Source: Thiodiazotropha sp040506195 (lineage in GTDB: Bacteria; Pseudomonadota; Gammaproteobacteria; Chromatiales; Chromatiaceae). From it: a DNA stretch of 64,000 nt. Where the stretch lies: the NCBI GenBank assembly GCA_040506195.1, contig JBEVXH010000002.1, forward strand, positions 124,001 to 188,000, read 5' to 3'. Positions 8,539-17,672 of the stretch are shown piece after piece. The position numbers and the translations under genes were made by a program. The notes under the pieces were generated by a model that ran no database searches, was not told where the DNA came from, and saw only the letters and a list, made by a program, of their open reading frames with translations. Numbering within the stretch: the first letter of the stretch is position 1; the number at the start of each line of letters is the position of its first letter.

Positions 8539-9597
8539 TCACTCATCCTCTTCCTCGACTTCCAGCCCCATCCTGTTTGCACGCTTTTTCCATAGCCGTC
8601 TGGCCAGCTTTCGCATATCGTCTATACGATCACCCTCGTCGACGATTTCGATTCCGAGAATGGTTTCGAGGATATCCTCCAGGGTCAGTATCCCCACCAT
8701 GCTGCCGTATTGATCCACTACCAGCATAATATGGCCGCGTTTTTCGATAAACAGCTCGAAGGCAACCTGCAGCGAGCTTGTATCCGGGAGTGCCGGTATA
8801 TCTCGTCGATATACATCCAAGCTTTTCTCAGAATTCCCCCTGGCGTGCGAAAGCAGTAGATCGCTGCGCAATACGAAACCGGTAACATGGTCGCGATCCC
8901 CACTGTAGACCGGTATACGCGAAAAACGGCTGCTATTGTGCTTCTCGAAATACTCCTGGACCTGGAGTGCCTCATCCAGAGAAAACACCACCGTACGGGG
9001 TGTCATGACATCGGTAACGAGGGTTTCCTTGAGCAGAAAGAGATTTTTCAGTATCAACGATTCATGCCGGTCGAGTTTTCCCTCTTCCACACCGGCTTTC
9101 GCCATGGCGGTAAACTCCTCTTTGCGAAAATGGCCGTGGGAGTGTTTGCGGGAAAGTAACCGTGTCAATAACGCCGACATCACAACAAAGGGATAGAGTA
9201 CCCAGATCAGGAACCTGAGCGTATAGGCTGTGGCTGGAGCGAGTTGACGCCAGTAATTGGCTCCCAGTGTCTTGGGAATGATCTCTGAAAATACCAGTAT
9301 CATGAAGGTGAGCACGGCTGAGGCAACACCCACATAGCCACTGCCGAATACTACCGCCGCCTGGGCTCCGGCTCCTGCAGCGCCGATGGTATGCGCTGTG
9401 GTATTTAAAGTGAGAATCGCTGCCAATGGATCATTTATATCCTTCTTCATCTCCCGCAGAATGGGCGCGGCCCGACTGCCTTCCTGGCCCAGGACTGAGA
9501 TATAGGGATGGGTGATACTGAGAATAACGGCCTCTGCAATCGAGCAGAGAAACGAAAAGCCTAAGGCTATGAGTACATAGACAATGAGTAACAGCAT
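8539..9597 (-). CDS. CNNM-domain membrane protein with CBS pair
   Basis: Protein of 352 residues. The N-terminal CNNM (DUF21) membrane domain, about residues 1-150, has three to four helices and the motif VFSEIIPKTLG. A CBS pair follows at roughly 195-315 (VMTPRTVVFSLDEAL; GSMVGILTLEDILETILGIEI). It ends in a charged tail and lacks the C-terminal CorC/HlyC transporter-associated domain, so it is the short member of this family. Relatives are implicated in divalent-cation (Mg2+) export or regulation. It sits alone between ppnN (convergent) and rraA (same strand). Family is secure; the transported ion is not. Confidence 0.88.
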   Translation of the reverse strand: MLLLIVYVLIALGFSFLCSIAEAVILSITHPYISVLGQEGSRAAPILREMKKDINDPLAAILTLNTTAHTIGAAGAGAQAAVVFGSGYVGVASAVLTFMILVFSEIIPKTLGANYWRQLAPATAYTLRFLIWVLYPFVVMSALLTRLLSRKHSHGHFRKEEFTAMAKAGVEEGKLDRHESLILKNLFLLKETLVTDVMTPRTVVFSLDEALQVQEYFEKHNSSRFSRIPVYSGDRDHVTGFVLRSDLLLSHARGNSEKSLDVYRRDIPALPDTSSLQVAFELFIEKRGHIMLVVDQYGSMVGILTLEDILETILGIEIVDEGDRIDDMRKLARRLWKKRANRMGLEVEEEDE

Positions 9598-9689
9598 TGT
9601 TAAACCATGGGTCAGCTTGTATCAAACATTGTTTATACAGATATTTCCGATCCTTTTCACTATCAGGTCCCGTTGACGCCACGCTCTCT

Positions 9690-10184
9690 TCAAGCTGCCG
9701 GATCCGCCAGCACCACAATCCCATCCTCATCGGCATAGAGCCACTCACCGGATCTGAAATTGACACCGCTGAAATTGACTTCGATGCCCGTCTCCCCCAC
9801 TCCCTTCTTAACGCTCTTTCGAGGGTTTGTGGCCAATGCCATCACCCCGAGCGACATCTCGCCAATCTCAGCGGCGTCGCGTATACACCCATTCACCAGG
9901 ACACCGGCCCAGCCGTTGTCTACCGCCTTCTTTGCCAAGATATCACCCAGCATAGCGCAGCGCAGAGACCCGCCACCATCGATCACCAGCACCCTGCCCT
10001 GTCCCGGTTGATCCAATTCTTCACGCACCATCGAGTTGTCTTCAAAACACTTCAGCGTCGCTATGGGGCCATGGAACATCCTACTGCCTCCATAGTGACG
10101 AAAACCGGGATAGCAAATCTGTAGCTTCTCTTCGTGGACATCGTACAGATCGGCTGTCTTCAAACTACCTGCTGCCTGGTTCAT
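9690..10184 (-). CDS. rraA: RraA family protein (RNase E inhibitor/HMG aldolase fold)
   Basis: Protein of 164 residues, close to the usual 160. The start is well placed after GGAGAGCATC. The conserved core is LVIDGGGSLRCAMLGDILAKKAVDNGWAGVLVNGCIRD, containing the G-x-x-x-R and D motifs that bind metal and keto acid in the aldolase branch. NFSGVNFRSGEWLYADEDGI forms the C-terminal signature. In E. coli RraA binds RNase E and lowers its activity. Homologues without that role act as 4-hydroxy-4-methyl-2-oxoglutarate/oxaloacetate lyases. The short form and sequence favour RraA proper. It is monocistronic. Confidence 0.85.
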   Translation of the reverse strand: MNQAAGSLKTADLYDVHEEKLQICYPGFRHYGGSRMFHGPIATLKCFEDNSMVREELDQPGQGRVLVIDGGGSLRCAMLGDILAKKAVDNGWAGVLVNGCIRDAAEIGEMSLGVMALATNPRKSVKKGVGETGIEVNFSGVNFRSGEWLYADEDGIVVLADPAA

Positions 10185-10252
10185 GATGCTCTCCTCACAC
10201 TTCGTTTAGCCAGTATTACCCAAATCATGGGAACACTAAAAAAAACAATACA

Positions 10253-10462
10253 GGCCGCAAATGAACGCCAATCACCGCTAATTCACGCGAAAGTTTGTCA
10301 GTTTGCATAAAACCACTCACAAAATACTCATGCTTGCAGACACAACATGTACAACGATACGATCTCAATTCAACCTTATAAAGGGTCGGAAACCATTCAT
10401 CCTACATATAATGACATATCCGATTCGCGTCTGTTTTCTGCAATCAGCATTCATTTGCGGCC
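10253..10462. repeat. 210-bp element with CCGCAAAT terminal inverted repeats, second copy
   Basis: GGCCGCAAATGAACGC at 10253-10268 is mirrored by GCATTCATTTGCGGCC at 10447-10462, with one mismatch in 16 bases. The interior is AT-rich, non-coding and unlike the copy at 3258-3473. Shared ends with unlike interiors suggest a family of non-autonomous elements or independent use of a common end. A palindrome of the other repeat family begins eight bases after its right end. Confidence 0.55.
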
Positions 10463-10469
10463 AATCCAC

Positions 10470-10491
10470 TAGGGCCTGTCAACAGGCCCTA
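10470..10491. repeat. palindromic repeat, TAGGGCCTG family
   Basis: Near-perfect 22-base palindrome (TAGGGCCTGTC then AACAGGCCCTA, one mismatched pair). It follows the CCGCAAAT element and precedes the aceA terminator. It belongs to the same family as 6360-6383. Confidence 0.6.
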
Positions 10492-10506
10492 ACCAGTTTA
10501 CGTTTA

Positions 10507-10534
10507 TAAAAAAAAGCCGCGCCAGAAGCGCGGC
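10507..10534 (-). terminator. rho-independent terminator of aceBA
   Basis: On the minus strand, a 7-bp GC stem (GCCGCGC/GCGCGGC) with a five-base loop is followed by eight T. It lies about 94 bases after the aceA stop codon, so it should end the aceBA transcript. Confidence 0.85.
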
Positions 10535-10558
10535 CGAAGGGCAGAAAAAACGGTAATA

Positions 10559-10617
10559 CACACGCAGCAGCACAGCCTCAAGGGGTTTGAGTACTGATGC
10601 GAAATCAGCTGCGTGTG
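10559..10617 (-). other. long hairpin in the aceA 3' untranslated region
   Basis: CACACGCAGC at 10559-10568 pairs perfectly with GCTGCGTGTG at 10608-10617 around a 39-base loop that can form a smaller hairpin (CTCAAGGGGTTTGAG). It lies between the aceA stop and the terminator and may stabilise the mRNA. No T tract follows, so it is not itself a terminator. Confidence 0.4.
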
Positions 10618-10627
10618 AAAAGTGAGA

Positions 10628-11950
10628 CTACATACCAGCTGCGCTGTCGAACTGCTCCTCTTCCGTGGATCCGGTCAATGCGGTAACTGATGACGCACCC
10701 CCCTGGATAACCGTGGTTACATCGTCAAAATATCCGGCGCCTACCTCTTGTTGATGTGAGACGAAGGTATAACCTTTATCGCGTGCTGCAAATTCGGGTT
10801 CCTGAACCTTCTCAACATAGTGTTTCATGCCCTCACCACGGGCATATTCATAGGCGAGATCGAACATGTTGAACCACATGTTGTGAATACCGGCCAAGGT
10901 GATGAACTGATATTTGTAACCCATGCCTGATAGTTCATCCTGAAACTTGGCAATAGTCTTGTCATCCAGATTCTTTTTCCAGTTGAACGACGGCGAACAG
11001 TTATATGCCAGCAGCTTGTTGGGATTTTCCGCCATTACGGCCTGTGCGAATTCACGGGCAAAGCCGAGGTCCGGCGTACCTGTCTCACACCACACCAGAT
11101 CCGCATAAGGCGCATAGGCCACTCCACGTGAAATGGCCTGTTCCAAGCCGTTCTTGACACGGTAGAAACCCTCGCCAGTCCGCTCACCGGTGAGGAAGGG
11201 TTGATCATTGGCGTCCACGTCGGAGGTCAACAGGTTGGCTGCCTCGGAATCGGTCCGCGCCAGCACCAGGGTGGGCACGCCCATGACATCAGCCGCCAGA
11301 CGGGCGGCAATCAGCTTTTGCACCGCTTCCTGGGTCGGCACCAGTACCTTGCCACCCATGTGACCGCACTTTTTAACCGCCGCGAGTTGATCTTCGAAAT
11401 GCACACCGGCCGCACCTGCGGCAATCATGTTCTTCATTAATTCGAAGGCGTTGAGCACACCGCCGAAGCCTGCCTCGGCATCGGCAACGATCGGCAGGAA
11501 GTAGTCGATGTAGCCTTCATCTTCCGGTCCGATATCCCGTGACCACTGAATCTCATCGGCGCGTTTGAAGGCACTATTGATGCGGCGCACCATGGTAGGT
11601 ACCGAATCGTAGGCGTAGAGGGACTGATCCGGATACATGGTTTCGGAGGTATTGCCGTCTGCCGCGACCTGCCAGCCGGAGAGATAGATCGCCTCGATGC
11701 CCGCCTTGGCCTGCTGCATGGCCTGCCCGCCGGTGATGGCGCCCATGCAGTTCACATATCCCTTCTTGGCTTGGCCATGAACCAGTTTCCAGAGCTTTTC
11801 TGCGCCTTGCTTGGCGTAGGTGTGTTCGGGTTGTACCGAACCGCGAAGACGTACTACGTCTTCTGCGCTGTAACCGCGTTTCACATCGGTCCAGCGGGGG
11901 TTTTCAGCCCAATCCTTTTGCAAGGCTTCGATCTGTTCTCTACGTGTCAT
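10628..11950 (-). CDS. aceA: isocitrate lyase
   Basis: Protein of 440 residues, near E. coli AceA (434). The active-site motif KKCGHMGGK lies at residues 193-201 with catalytic Cys195. The metal and substrate loops ADAEAGFGG and NCSPSFNWKKNL are intact. It splits isocitrate into glyoxylate and succinate in the cytoplasm, bypassing the decarboxylating TCA steps. It lies 53 bases downstream of aceB on the same strand, with GGAGAAA before its ATG, so the two form an operon ending at the terminator near 10507. The product feeds malate synthase and then malate dehydrogenase, encoded about 5 kb away. Confidence 0.97.
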   Translation of the reverse strand: MTRREQIEALQKDWAENPRWTDVKRGYSAEDVVRLRGSVQPEHTYAKQGAEKLWKLVHGQAKKGYVNCMGAITGGQAMQQAKAGIEAIYLSGWQVAADGNTSETMYPDQSLYAYDSVPTMVRRINSAFKRADEIQWSRDIGPEDEGYIDYFLPIVADAEAGFGGVLNAFELMKNMIAAGAAGVHFEDQLAAVKKCGHMGGKVLVPTQEAVQKLIAARLAADVMGVPTLVLARTDSEAANLLTSDVDANDQPFLTGERTGEGFYRVKNGLEQAISRGVAYAPYADLVWCETGTPDLGFAREFAQAVMAENPNKLLAYNCSPSFNWKKNLDDKTIAKFQDELSGMGYKYQFITLAGIHNMWFNMFDLAYEYARGEGMKHYVEKVQEPEFAARDKGYTFVSHQQEVGAGYFDDVTTVIQGGASSVTALTGSTEEEQFDSAAGM

Positions 11951-12003
11951 CTGTCGTTTCTCCAGTGGTATATTTGGTTCAGTTTTTTTGCTTTCGCCCC
12001 AAC

Positions 12004-13617
12004 TCAGTCGAGTTGCTCATAGGCAGGCAGAGTTAGAAACTCCTCGAATTCATCAGCCGCGACGATTTGCCGCAACAGGGTTGCCGCCAGTTCGTATTGG
12101 CCGGCTTCATAAGCCAGTTCACCCGCTTCTTTCCGAATCAGCTCCAGCTCGCCGCTGACCGCATGGTCGAAAAGCTGATAGGTGACATCCCGGCCATCAT
12201 CGAGCACCCCGTTGGGATAGCGAATCCATTGCCAGATCTGCGAGCGGGCAATCTCCGCGGTTGCCGCATCCTCCATCAGATGGTGAATCGGTACGGCGCC
12301 ACGCCCACCCAACCAGGCGGCCATGTAGCGCAGCGCGGCACTGATATTGTTGCGCAATCCCGCTTCTGTTATTTCACCTTCCGGCACCTGTAACAGGTCA
12401 CTGCCGGCGACAATCAAGCCATCATCCATATGATCGAGTTGATTGGGGCCGGGCATATGTTTATCGAAAACTTCCATCGCTATCGGTACCAATCCGGGAT
12501 GGGCAACCCATGTGCCGTCATGGCCATCCCCTGCTTCCCGTTCCTTATCCAGGCGAACCTTCTGTTTAGCTTCAGCATCCGCCTCGGCATCGTCACGGAT
12601 CGGAATCTGCGCCGCCATGCCTCCCATGGCATGTGCGCCCCGGCGATGACATGTATTGATCAATAGCTTTGAATAGGTTCGCAGAAAGGGAACGGACATG
12701 GTGACCTGGCTGCGATCGGGCAGCACGCATTCGGGATGCGCGTGAAAACGCTTGATGAAGCTGAAGATGTAGTCCCAACGTCCACAGTTGAGGCCGCAGA
12801 TATAGTCACGCAGCTCGTAGAGGATTTCATCCATCTCAAAGACAGCCGTGATGGTCTCGATCAACACGGTACAGCGGATCGTCCCAAGCTCCAGATCCAA
12901 TTGCCTTTCAGACCACATGAAGATGTCCCGCCACAGTTGGGCCTCCATATGGTTTTCCATTTTCGGCAGATAAAAATAGGGTCCGGTACCCTGATCAAGC
13001 AGGGCTTTTGCGTTATGAAACAGGTAGAGACCGAAGTCAAACAAAGCTGCAGAGAGACGACGCCCGTCCACCAGTACATGTTTCTCTTCCAGGTGCCATC
13101 CCCTGGGGCGAACGATCAGCGTCGCCAACTCATCTTTGAGGCTGTAGTCTTTGCCTTCCGGGCTGGTGTAGGACAGTGTTCGATTGACTGCCTCCCTCAG
13201 GTTGATCTGACCCTCGACAGTGGCTTCCCAAGTCGGCGAGTGTGCGTCTTCCAAATCCGCCATGAAACATTTGGCGCCTGAGTTCAATGCATTTATCAGC
13301 ATCTTGCGATCAACCGGGCCGGTAATCTCCACCCGCCGGTCCTGAAGATCCGCCGGTGCCGGCCGAACCTTCCACTCCGACTTCCTTATGTCGCTGGATT
13401 GCTCTGGAAAATCGGGTAGCTCACCACCATTCAGGCGCACCTGCCTCTCCTCCCTGAGCTTCAGCAGTTCTCGCCGCCTGCCGCCGAAATGGCGTTCAAG
13501 CTCAGCTACGAAATGCAGGGCTTCCGATGTGAGGACGGTTTCGAATCCCCTACCCATGGGACCGGTTACTCTTACCTCATGTGGCTGCTGCCTGAGACCC
13601 GTCGGCGTGCTGGACAT
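12004..13617 (-). CDS. aceB: malate synthase A
   Basis: Protein of 537 residues from the ATG at 13617, which has GAGGAG upstream; an extension to 13707 is possible but lacks support. Malate synthase A features are clear: IVRPRGWHLEEKHV, FLPKMEN-like YLPKMENHMEAQLW, the acetyl-CoA/glyoxylate loop VLIETITAVFEMDEILYELR, and GGMAAQIPIRDD. It condenses glyoxylate with acetyl-CoA to malate. It is the first gene of the aceBA operon and is divergent from aceK, with a 258-base AT-rich shared control region. The aceBAK genes are thus together, but not in the colinear B-A-K order of E. coli. Confidence 0.96.
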   Translation of the reverse strand: MSSTPTGLRQQPHEVRVTGPMGRGFETVLTSEALHFVAELERHFGGRRRELLKLREERQVRLNGGELPDFPEQSSDIRKSEWKVRPAPADLQDRRVEITGPVDRKMLINALNSGAKCFMADLEDAHSPTWEATVEGQINLREAVNRTLSYTSPEGKDYSLKDELATLIVRPRGWHLEEKHVLVDGRRLSAALFDFGLYLFHNAKALLDQGTGPYFYLPKMENHMEAQLWRDIFMWSERQLDLELGTIRCTVLIETITAVFEMDEILYELRDYICGLNCGRWDYIFSFIKRFHAHPECVLPDRSQVTMSVPFLRTYSKLLINTCHRRGAHAMGGMAAQIPIRDDAEADAEAKQKVRLDKEREAGDGHDGTWVAHPGLVPIAMEVFDKHMPGPNQLDHMDDGLIVAGSDLLQVPEGEITEAGLRNNISAALRYMAAWLGGRGAVPIHHLMEDAATAEIARSQIWQWIRYPNGVLDDGRDVTYQLFDHAVSGELELIRKEAGELAYEAGQYELAATLLRQIVAADEFEEFLTLPAYEQLD

Positions 13618-13875
13618 AATCTTTGTTCTCCTCATCTTCACTCTTGCCATGCACCCTAAGCGGGCATGGAATTCGTTATCTATTGGTCGTGTCCCGAACT
13701 GAGGCACACGATCATTTTGTGCACTGCGTTAAAGCATAGTGAAAAGGTCAAGATTGTTTTCAAAAAAATATCAATAGTTAGCTTTGATAAAAAAAATAGT
13801 GCGGTGCAAAAAAATCAGCTAAACCTTAGTAAATATCTCAAGTTTTAGAGCCATACACCGAATAAGCGCACCAAA

Positions 13876-15639
13876 ATGATGCAAATCCATCCACGTCAGA
13901 TTGCTCAATCGATTCTTACGGGGTTTGAGCGACATTTCTCCTTTTTCCAGGAGATCAGCAGCGCCGCCCGCCATCGCTTCGAATATGCGGACTGGGATGC
14001 GGTAAGGGAGGCCTCTGCAAAACGCATCAGTTTCTACGATCTGCGGGTGCAGGAGGCGATTGAGCGACTACACGCAAATTTCGGCATCAGCGATCTGGAT
14101 GCGAGACTGTGGCAGCAGGTCAAACAGACCTACGCCGACATGCTGAAGACCCATAGCCGGCCGGAGCTCGCTGAGACGTTCTACAATTCAGTATTCTGCC
14201 GTCTGTTCGACCGCAAGTATTATGATAACGACAAAATCTTCATAGAATCCCAGGTCGATCGCGATCAGTTATCGGTACGTTATCGCGTCTATATGTCTTT
14301 CCACGTCGCTGAAGGGGGACTGACCGGAACGATCTGGGATATTCTTTCGGCCTTCTATTTCTCACTCCCTTACGAGGATATCAAGCGGGACTGCGAACGG
14401 GTGGCTCAATCCCTGCTCGATCAGGCCGGATTCGATGAGCTCCCGGCAGATTTGCGCTTCGATCTGCTGGAATCCCCATTTTATCGAAATAAAGCCGCCT
14501 ACATCATAGGGCGCATGGTATACGGCGATCAGGTTCGACCCTTCATCCTGCCGCTGATCAATAACGAAAGCGGTGGTCTGTATGTGGACACCCTGCTCAT
14601 TCGGGGCCGCCATGTAGAGGCTGTGTTCAGCTTTGCCCGGGCCTATTTCATGGCTAAGACACCGGTACCGACGGCAACGGTCGAGTTTCTGCAGAGCATC
14701 ATGCCCTACAAGACCCTGGCTGAACTCTATAACAGTATCGGCTTTCACAAACAGGCCAAGAATGAGTTCTACAGAGACCTGCTGAATCATCTTGCCGAAA
14801 GTAATGATCTATTTGTAACCGCTGCCGGAACACCCGGATTGGTCATGCAGGTATTTACACTCCCCTCATTTCCCTATGTCTTCAAGGTGATTCGAGACCG
14901 TTTCCCACCCCAAAAAGAGGTCACCCACAAGCTGGTGAAAGAGCGTTACCTACAGGTAAAGAAACACGATCGTATAGGCCGCATGGCCGATACGCTGGAT
15001 TTCATGGATGTCGCCCTGCCCATCGAACGCATAGAAGCCAAATTATTGCAGGAACTGCAGGAGACAGTGAACTCTCAACTTGAATACGATGGCGACATGC
15101 TGGTCATCAGGCACCTCTATATCGAACGCCGGATGGTGCCTCTAAATCTCTATCTGCAAAACGCGGATGAGACTCAGACCAGAGAGATACTTGATGATTG
15201 GGGACTGGCCTTGAAACAGCTGATGGGCGTGAATATCTTTCCTGGGGACCTGCTGTTCAAGAATTTTGGCGTCAATTGCCAGGGTAAGGTTGTTTTCTAC
15301 GATTATGACGAGATTTGTTATCTCAGTGAAGTCAACTTCCGCAAGATCCCCCCGCCTCGGAGCTCCCTGGACCTCTACCGAGATGAGCCCTGGTATAGCA
15401 TCAATCCCAACGATGTCTTTCCGGAAGAGTTCATTACCTTCTTAACCACAGATGCGAAAACACGCAAGTTGCTGATGGATCTGCATCCCGAACTTTTCGA
15501 TTACAGTTATTGGCAGATGGCTCAACGGAATCTTGCGGCAGGGATTCAGGCGGATGTATTCCCCTATTCCCAAAAACTGCGCTTTGCACGTCCTGAAACA
15601 ATACCGGAAGAAGCGATAGACCTTGCCGACACGGCATAG
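13876..15639 (+). CDS. aceK: isocitrate dehydrogenase kinase/phosphatase
   Basis: Protein of 587 residues (E. coli AceK 578). Characteristic blocks include YHVAEGG-like SFHVAEGGLTGTIWD, YVDTLLIRGRHVEAVFSFARAYF, the ATP-binding FPYVFKVIRDRFPPQKE and FYDYDEICYL with the metal-binding acidic residues. AceK reversibly phosphorylates isocitrate dehydrogenase, shunting isocitrate to the glyoxylate bypass. Divergent transcription from aceBA lets the three share a promoter region. The start ATG-ATG at 13876 may be used at either codon. Its presence implies that a complete TCA cycle with isocitrate dehydrogenase operates under some conditions. Confidence 0.96.
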   Translation: MMQIHPRQIAQSILTGFERHFSFFQEISSAARHRFEYADWDAVREASAKRISFYDLRVQEAIERLHANFGISDLDARLWQQVKQTYADMLKTHSRPELAETFYNSVFCRLFDRKYYDNDKIFIESQVDRDQLSVRYRVYMSFHVAEGGLTGTIWDILSAFYFSLPYEDIKRDCERVAQSLLDQAGFDELPADLRFDLLESPFYRNKAAYIIGRMVYGDQVRPFILPLINNESGGLYVDTLLIRGRHVEAVFSFARAYFMAKTPVPTATVEFLQSIMPYKTLAELYNSIGFHKQAKNEFYRDLLNHLAESNDLFVTAAGTPGLVMQVFTLPSFPYVFKVIRDRFPPQKEVTHKLVKERYLQVKKHDRIGRMADTLDFMDVALPIERIEAKLLQELQETVNSQLEYDGDMLVIRHLYIERRMVPLNLYLQNADETQTREILDDWGLALKQLMGVNIFPGDLLFKNFGVNCQGKVVFYDYDEICYLSEVNFRKIPPPRSSLDLYRDEPWYSINPNDVFPEEFITFLTTDAKTRKLLMDLHPELFDYSYWQMAQRNLAAGIQADVFPYSQKLRFARPETIPEEAIDLADTA

Positions 15640-15729
15640 GGAAGTTCAGAAAACATCGAAGATAGCTGTCTTGATTGTCTCACAACAAGGGTGCAGGCGA
15701 TCGCGCCTCAATCTGAATGAGCTGTAATG

Positions 15730-17130
15730 TTATTGCGCACCTTTGCCGAGCAGCACCACTTCGATGGTCTGTAACAGAATGATGAAATCGAGCATCGTAC
15801 TGGCATTCTTCACATAGTAGAGGTCATACTCCAGCTTACGCTTCGCATCCTCTTCCGAAGCGCCATAGGGGTAGAGCAACTGAGCCCATCCTGTCAATCC
15901 AGGCTTGACCCAGTGGCGCTGCAGATAGTAGGGAATATCATTCGAAAGTTGCAGTACAAACTCCGGCCGTTCCGGGCGAGGGCCCACCAAACTCATATCC
16001 CCATTCAGTATATTGAAAATCTGCGGCAATTCGTCAAGGCGTGTCTTTCTGAGGAAACCACCCAGTTTAGTGATCCGGGTATCGTTTTTACTTGCCCACC
16101 TTGCGACACCATCAGCCTCTGCATCAGTACGCATACTGCGGAATTTGTAAACCTTGAACAGCTTACCATTTTTTCCCACACGTACCTGGCTATACAGGAT
16201 GGGATCCCTGCCACCCGACTCAATCAAGCTGGCAAGCGTAACCAGAACCATTATTGGAGCAGACACAATGAAAATCACGATGCCCACGATCATATCGAAA
16301 GACTTCTTTATGGTACGGTTTAAGGCTCTTTGACGATATCCATCGGTGTACAGCATCCAGCTGGGATAGAGCAGATCGATGTTGATGATCGAAAGTTCCT
16401 TCTCAAAAAAGGTCAGTAGATCGAGGATCTGAATCCCCTTTATCTTGCACTCCAGCAGCTCATGATTTGGCAGTTTCTTACGCCTGTCGTCTACAGCCAC
16501 CACGATTTCATCAACTGCCAGACGATTTGAGATCTCGAGCAGTGTCTGATCTTTTACAACTTGTCGCTCCTCATCGATCAATTCGATTCGGTCACCCAGA
16601 TTGACATAACCGACAACGACGATGCCTACGGTATCCTTAGCCTTGACCGACTCTTCGATCCTGTCCGCATTGATCCCGACACCCAGTACCAAAACACGAC
16701 GCTTCAACGTCTTATCCGAGGTGACCCTGACAAACAGGGTCCTGGCAACAAGAATTCCCAGTATCGATATGATTAAACCGTGGGTGAGTAGCGAGCGCTC
16801 GGAGAGGGGGAACAGCTGCAGGGTAAAGAACAATGAAGCCATTGCCAAACCACCAACCAGAAACCCAAGTATCAGCCTGAGCAAAAACCCCGAGGAGGAG
16901 GCCATTGAACCCTTTTGGTAAAGACCCAATGCCGTCAGGGACGAAAACATGATCACAGCGAAGAAGGCCGGCAGGTTTTTCAGGGTCTCATCATCGACAG
17001 GAATTGGGCCGGTACTGTATTTATGGCGCAGATATAGTGCACCTAACATCGACAAAAAAAAGATAAGGGTCTCTATGACACCAAGCAGGACAACTGCCTT
17101 AGATATGTAGATGCCAAAAAGCTTAATCAT
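15730..17130 (-). CDS. polyprenyl-phosphate sugar phosphotransferase (EpsB-type)
   Basis: Inner-membrane protein of 466 residues. Four N-terminal helices lie within about 1-130, then a nucleotide-binding-like fold (VLVLGVGINADRIEE, near 147), a further helix near 288-310, and the C-terminal bacterial sugar transferase domain. The latter carries KVYKFRSMRTDAE, LRKTRLDELPQIFNILNGDMSLVGPRPERPEF and KPGLTGWAQ. This family moves a sugar 1-phosphate onto undecaprenyl phosphate to start exopolysaccharide or capsule units. It stands apart from any polysaccharide cluster in the window, so its product is not predictable. It converges with aceK. Confidence 0.9.
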   Translation of the reverse strand: MIKLFGIYISKAVVLLGVIETLIFFLSMLGALYLRHKYSTGPIPVDDETLKNLPAFFAVIMFSSLTALGLYQKGSMASSSGFLLRLILGFLVGGLAMASLFFTLQLFPLSERSLLTHGLIISILGILVARTLFVRVTSDKTLKRRVLVLGVGINADRIEESVKAKDTVGIVVVGYVNLGDRIELIDEERQVVKDQTLLEISNRLAVDEIVVAVDDRRKKLPNHELLECKIKGIQILDLLTFFEKELSIINIDLLYPSWMLYTDGYRQRALNRTIKKSFDMIVGIVIFIVSAPIMVLVTLASLIESGGRDPILYSQVRVGKNGKLFKVYKFRSMRTDAEADGVARWASKNDTRITKLGGFLRKTRLDELPQIFNILNGDMSLVGPRPERPEFVLQLSNDIPYYLQRHWVKPGLTGWAQLLYPYGASEEDAKRKLEYDLYYVKNASTMLDFIILLQTIEVVLLGKGAQ

Positions 17131-17386
17131 GACTGCGCTATATCTGTCCTTCTACCGGGTATTTTGCTGAAATCCGCCAATCCAGATCCTTCACAATATA
17201 AATAGTTATCCAGCCTACCCGTAACTAGCGTCCGAATTCTAACAAATTTTAAATAAAATAACCGGATGGATTCTGTTTCTTGGATTCTACTGAACTGTAC
17301 AATATCTGAAGAACCCATCTTCGATTGAAAGATGACGATATAATTGAGGTTATGGCAATCACCTGTGCTTCGAAGGAGGAATCCAC

Positions 17387-17590
17387 GTGCCATATGTCAA
17401 TATCAAGATCACAAGGGAAGGGGTTACCAAGGAACAGAAACAACAACTTATCACCGGCGCGACCAGGCTATTGGCGGACATTCTGGGAAAAAACCCGGCC
17501 ACCACCTTTGTAATCATCGAGGAGGTCGATACGGATAATTGGGGCATAGCCGGTGAACAGGTCACTGAACGACGCAAAAAAGGGCTCTAG
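17387..17590 (+). CDS. 4-oxalocrotonate tautomerase family protein
   Basis: Very small protein of 67 residues. It starts at GTG with a near-perfect ribosome binding site (AAGGAGGA, 17373-17380, six bases upstream). After Met removal, Pro1 would be the catalytic base of the tautomerase superfamily (PYVNIKITREG). The VIIEEVDTDNWGI block matches the family. These enzymes interconvert enol and keto acids as hexamers, but the natural substrate of lone members such as this is usually unknown. A TAGGGCCTG half-repeat starts at its stop codon. It converges with adk. Confidence 0.85.
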   Translation: MPYVNIKITREGVTKEQKQQLITGATRLLADILGKNPATTFVIIEEVDTDNWGIAGEQVTERRKKGL

Positions 17591-17615
17591 GGCCTGTCTT
17601 AAGGCAGATTGACAA

Positions 17616-17637
17616 AACCCGCTCAGAAAAGCGGGTT
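17616..17637. terminator. hairpin terminator between the tautomerase gene and adk
   Basis: Eight-bp stem AACCCGCT/AGCGGGTT with a six-base loop. On the minus strand it is followed by TTTTG, so it fits adk best. On the plus strand only a mixed AT tail follows. It probably works in both directions between these convergent genes. Confidence 0.6.
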
Positions 17638-17672
17638 AATTGTCTTTCACAGAAATCTGGCGATTGATGGGA

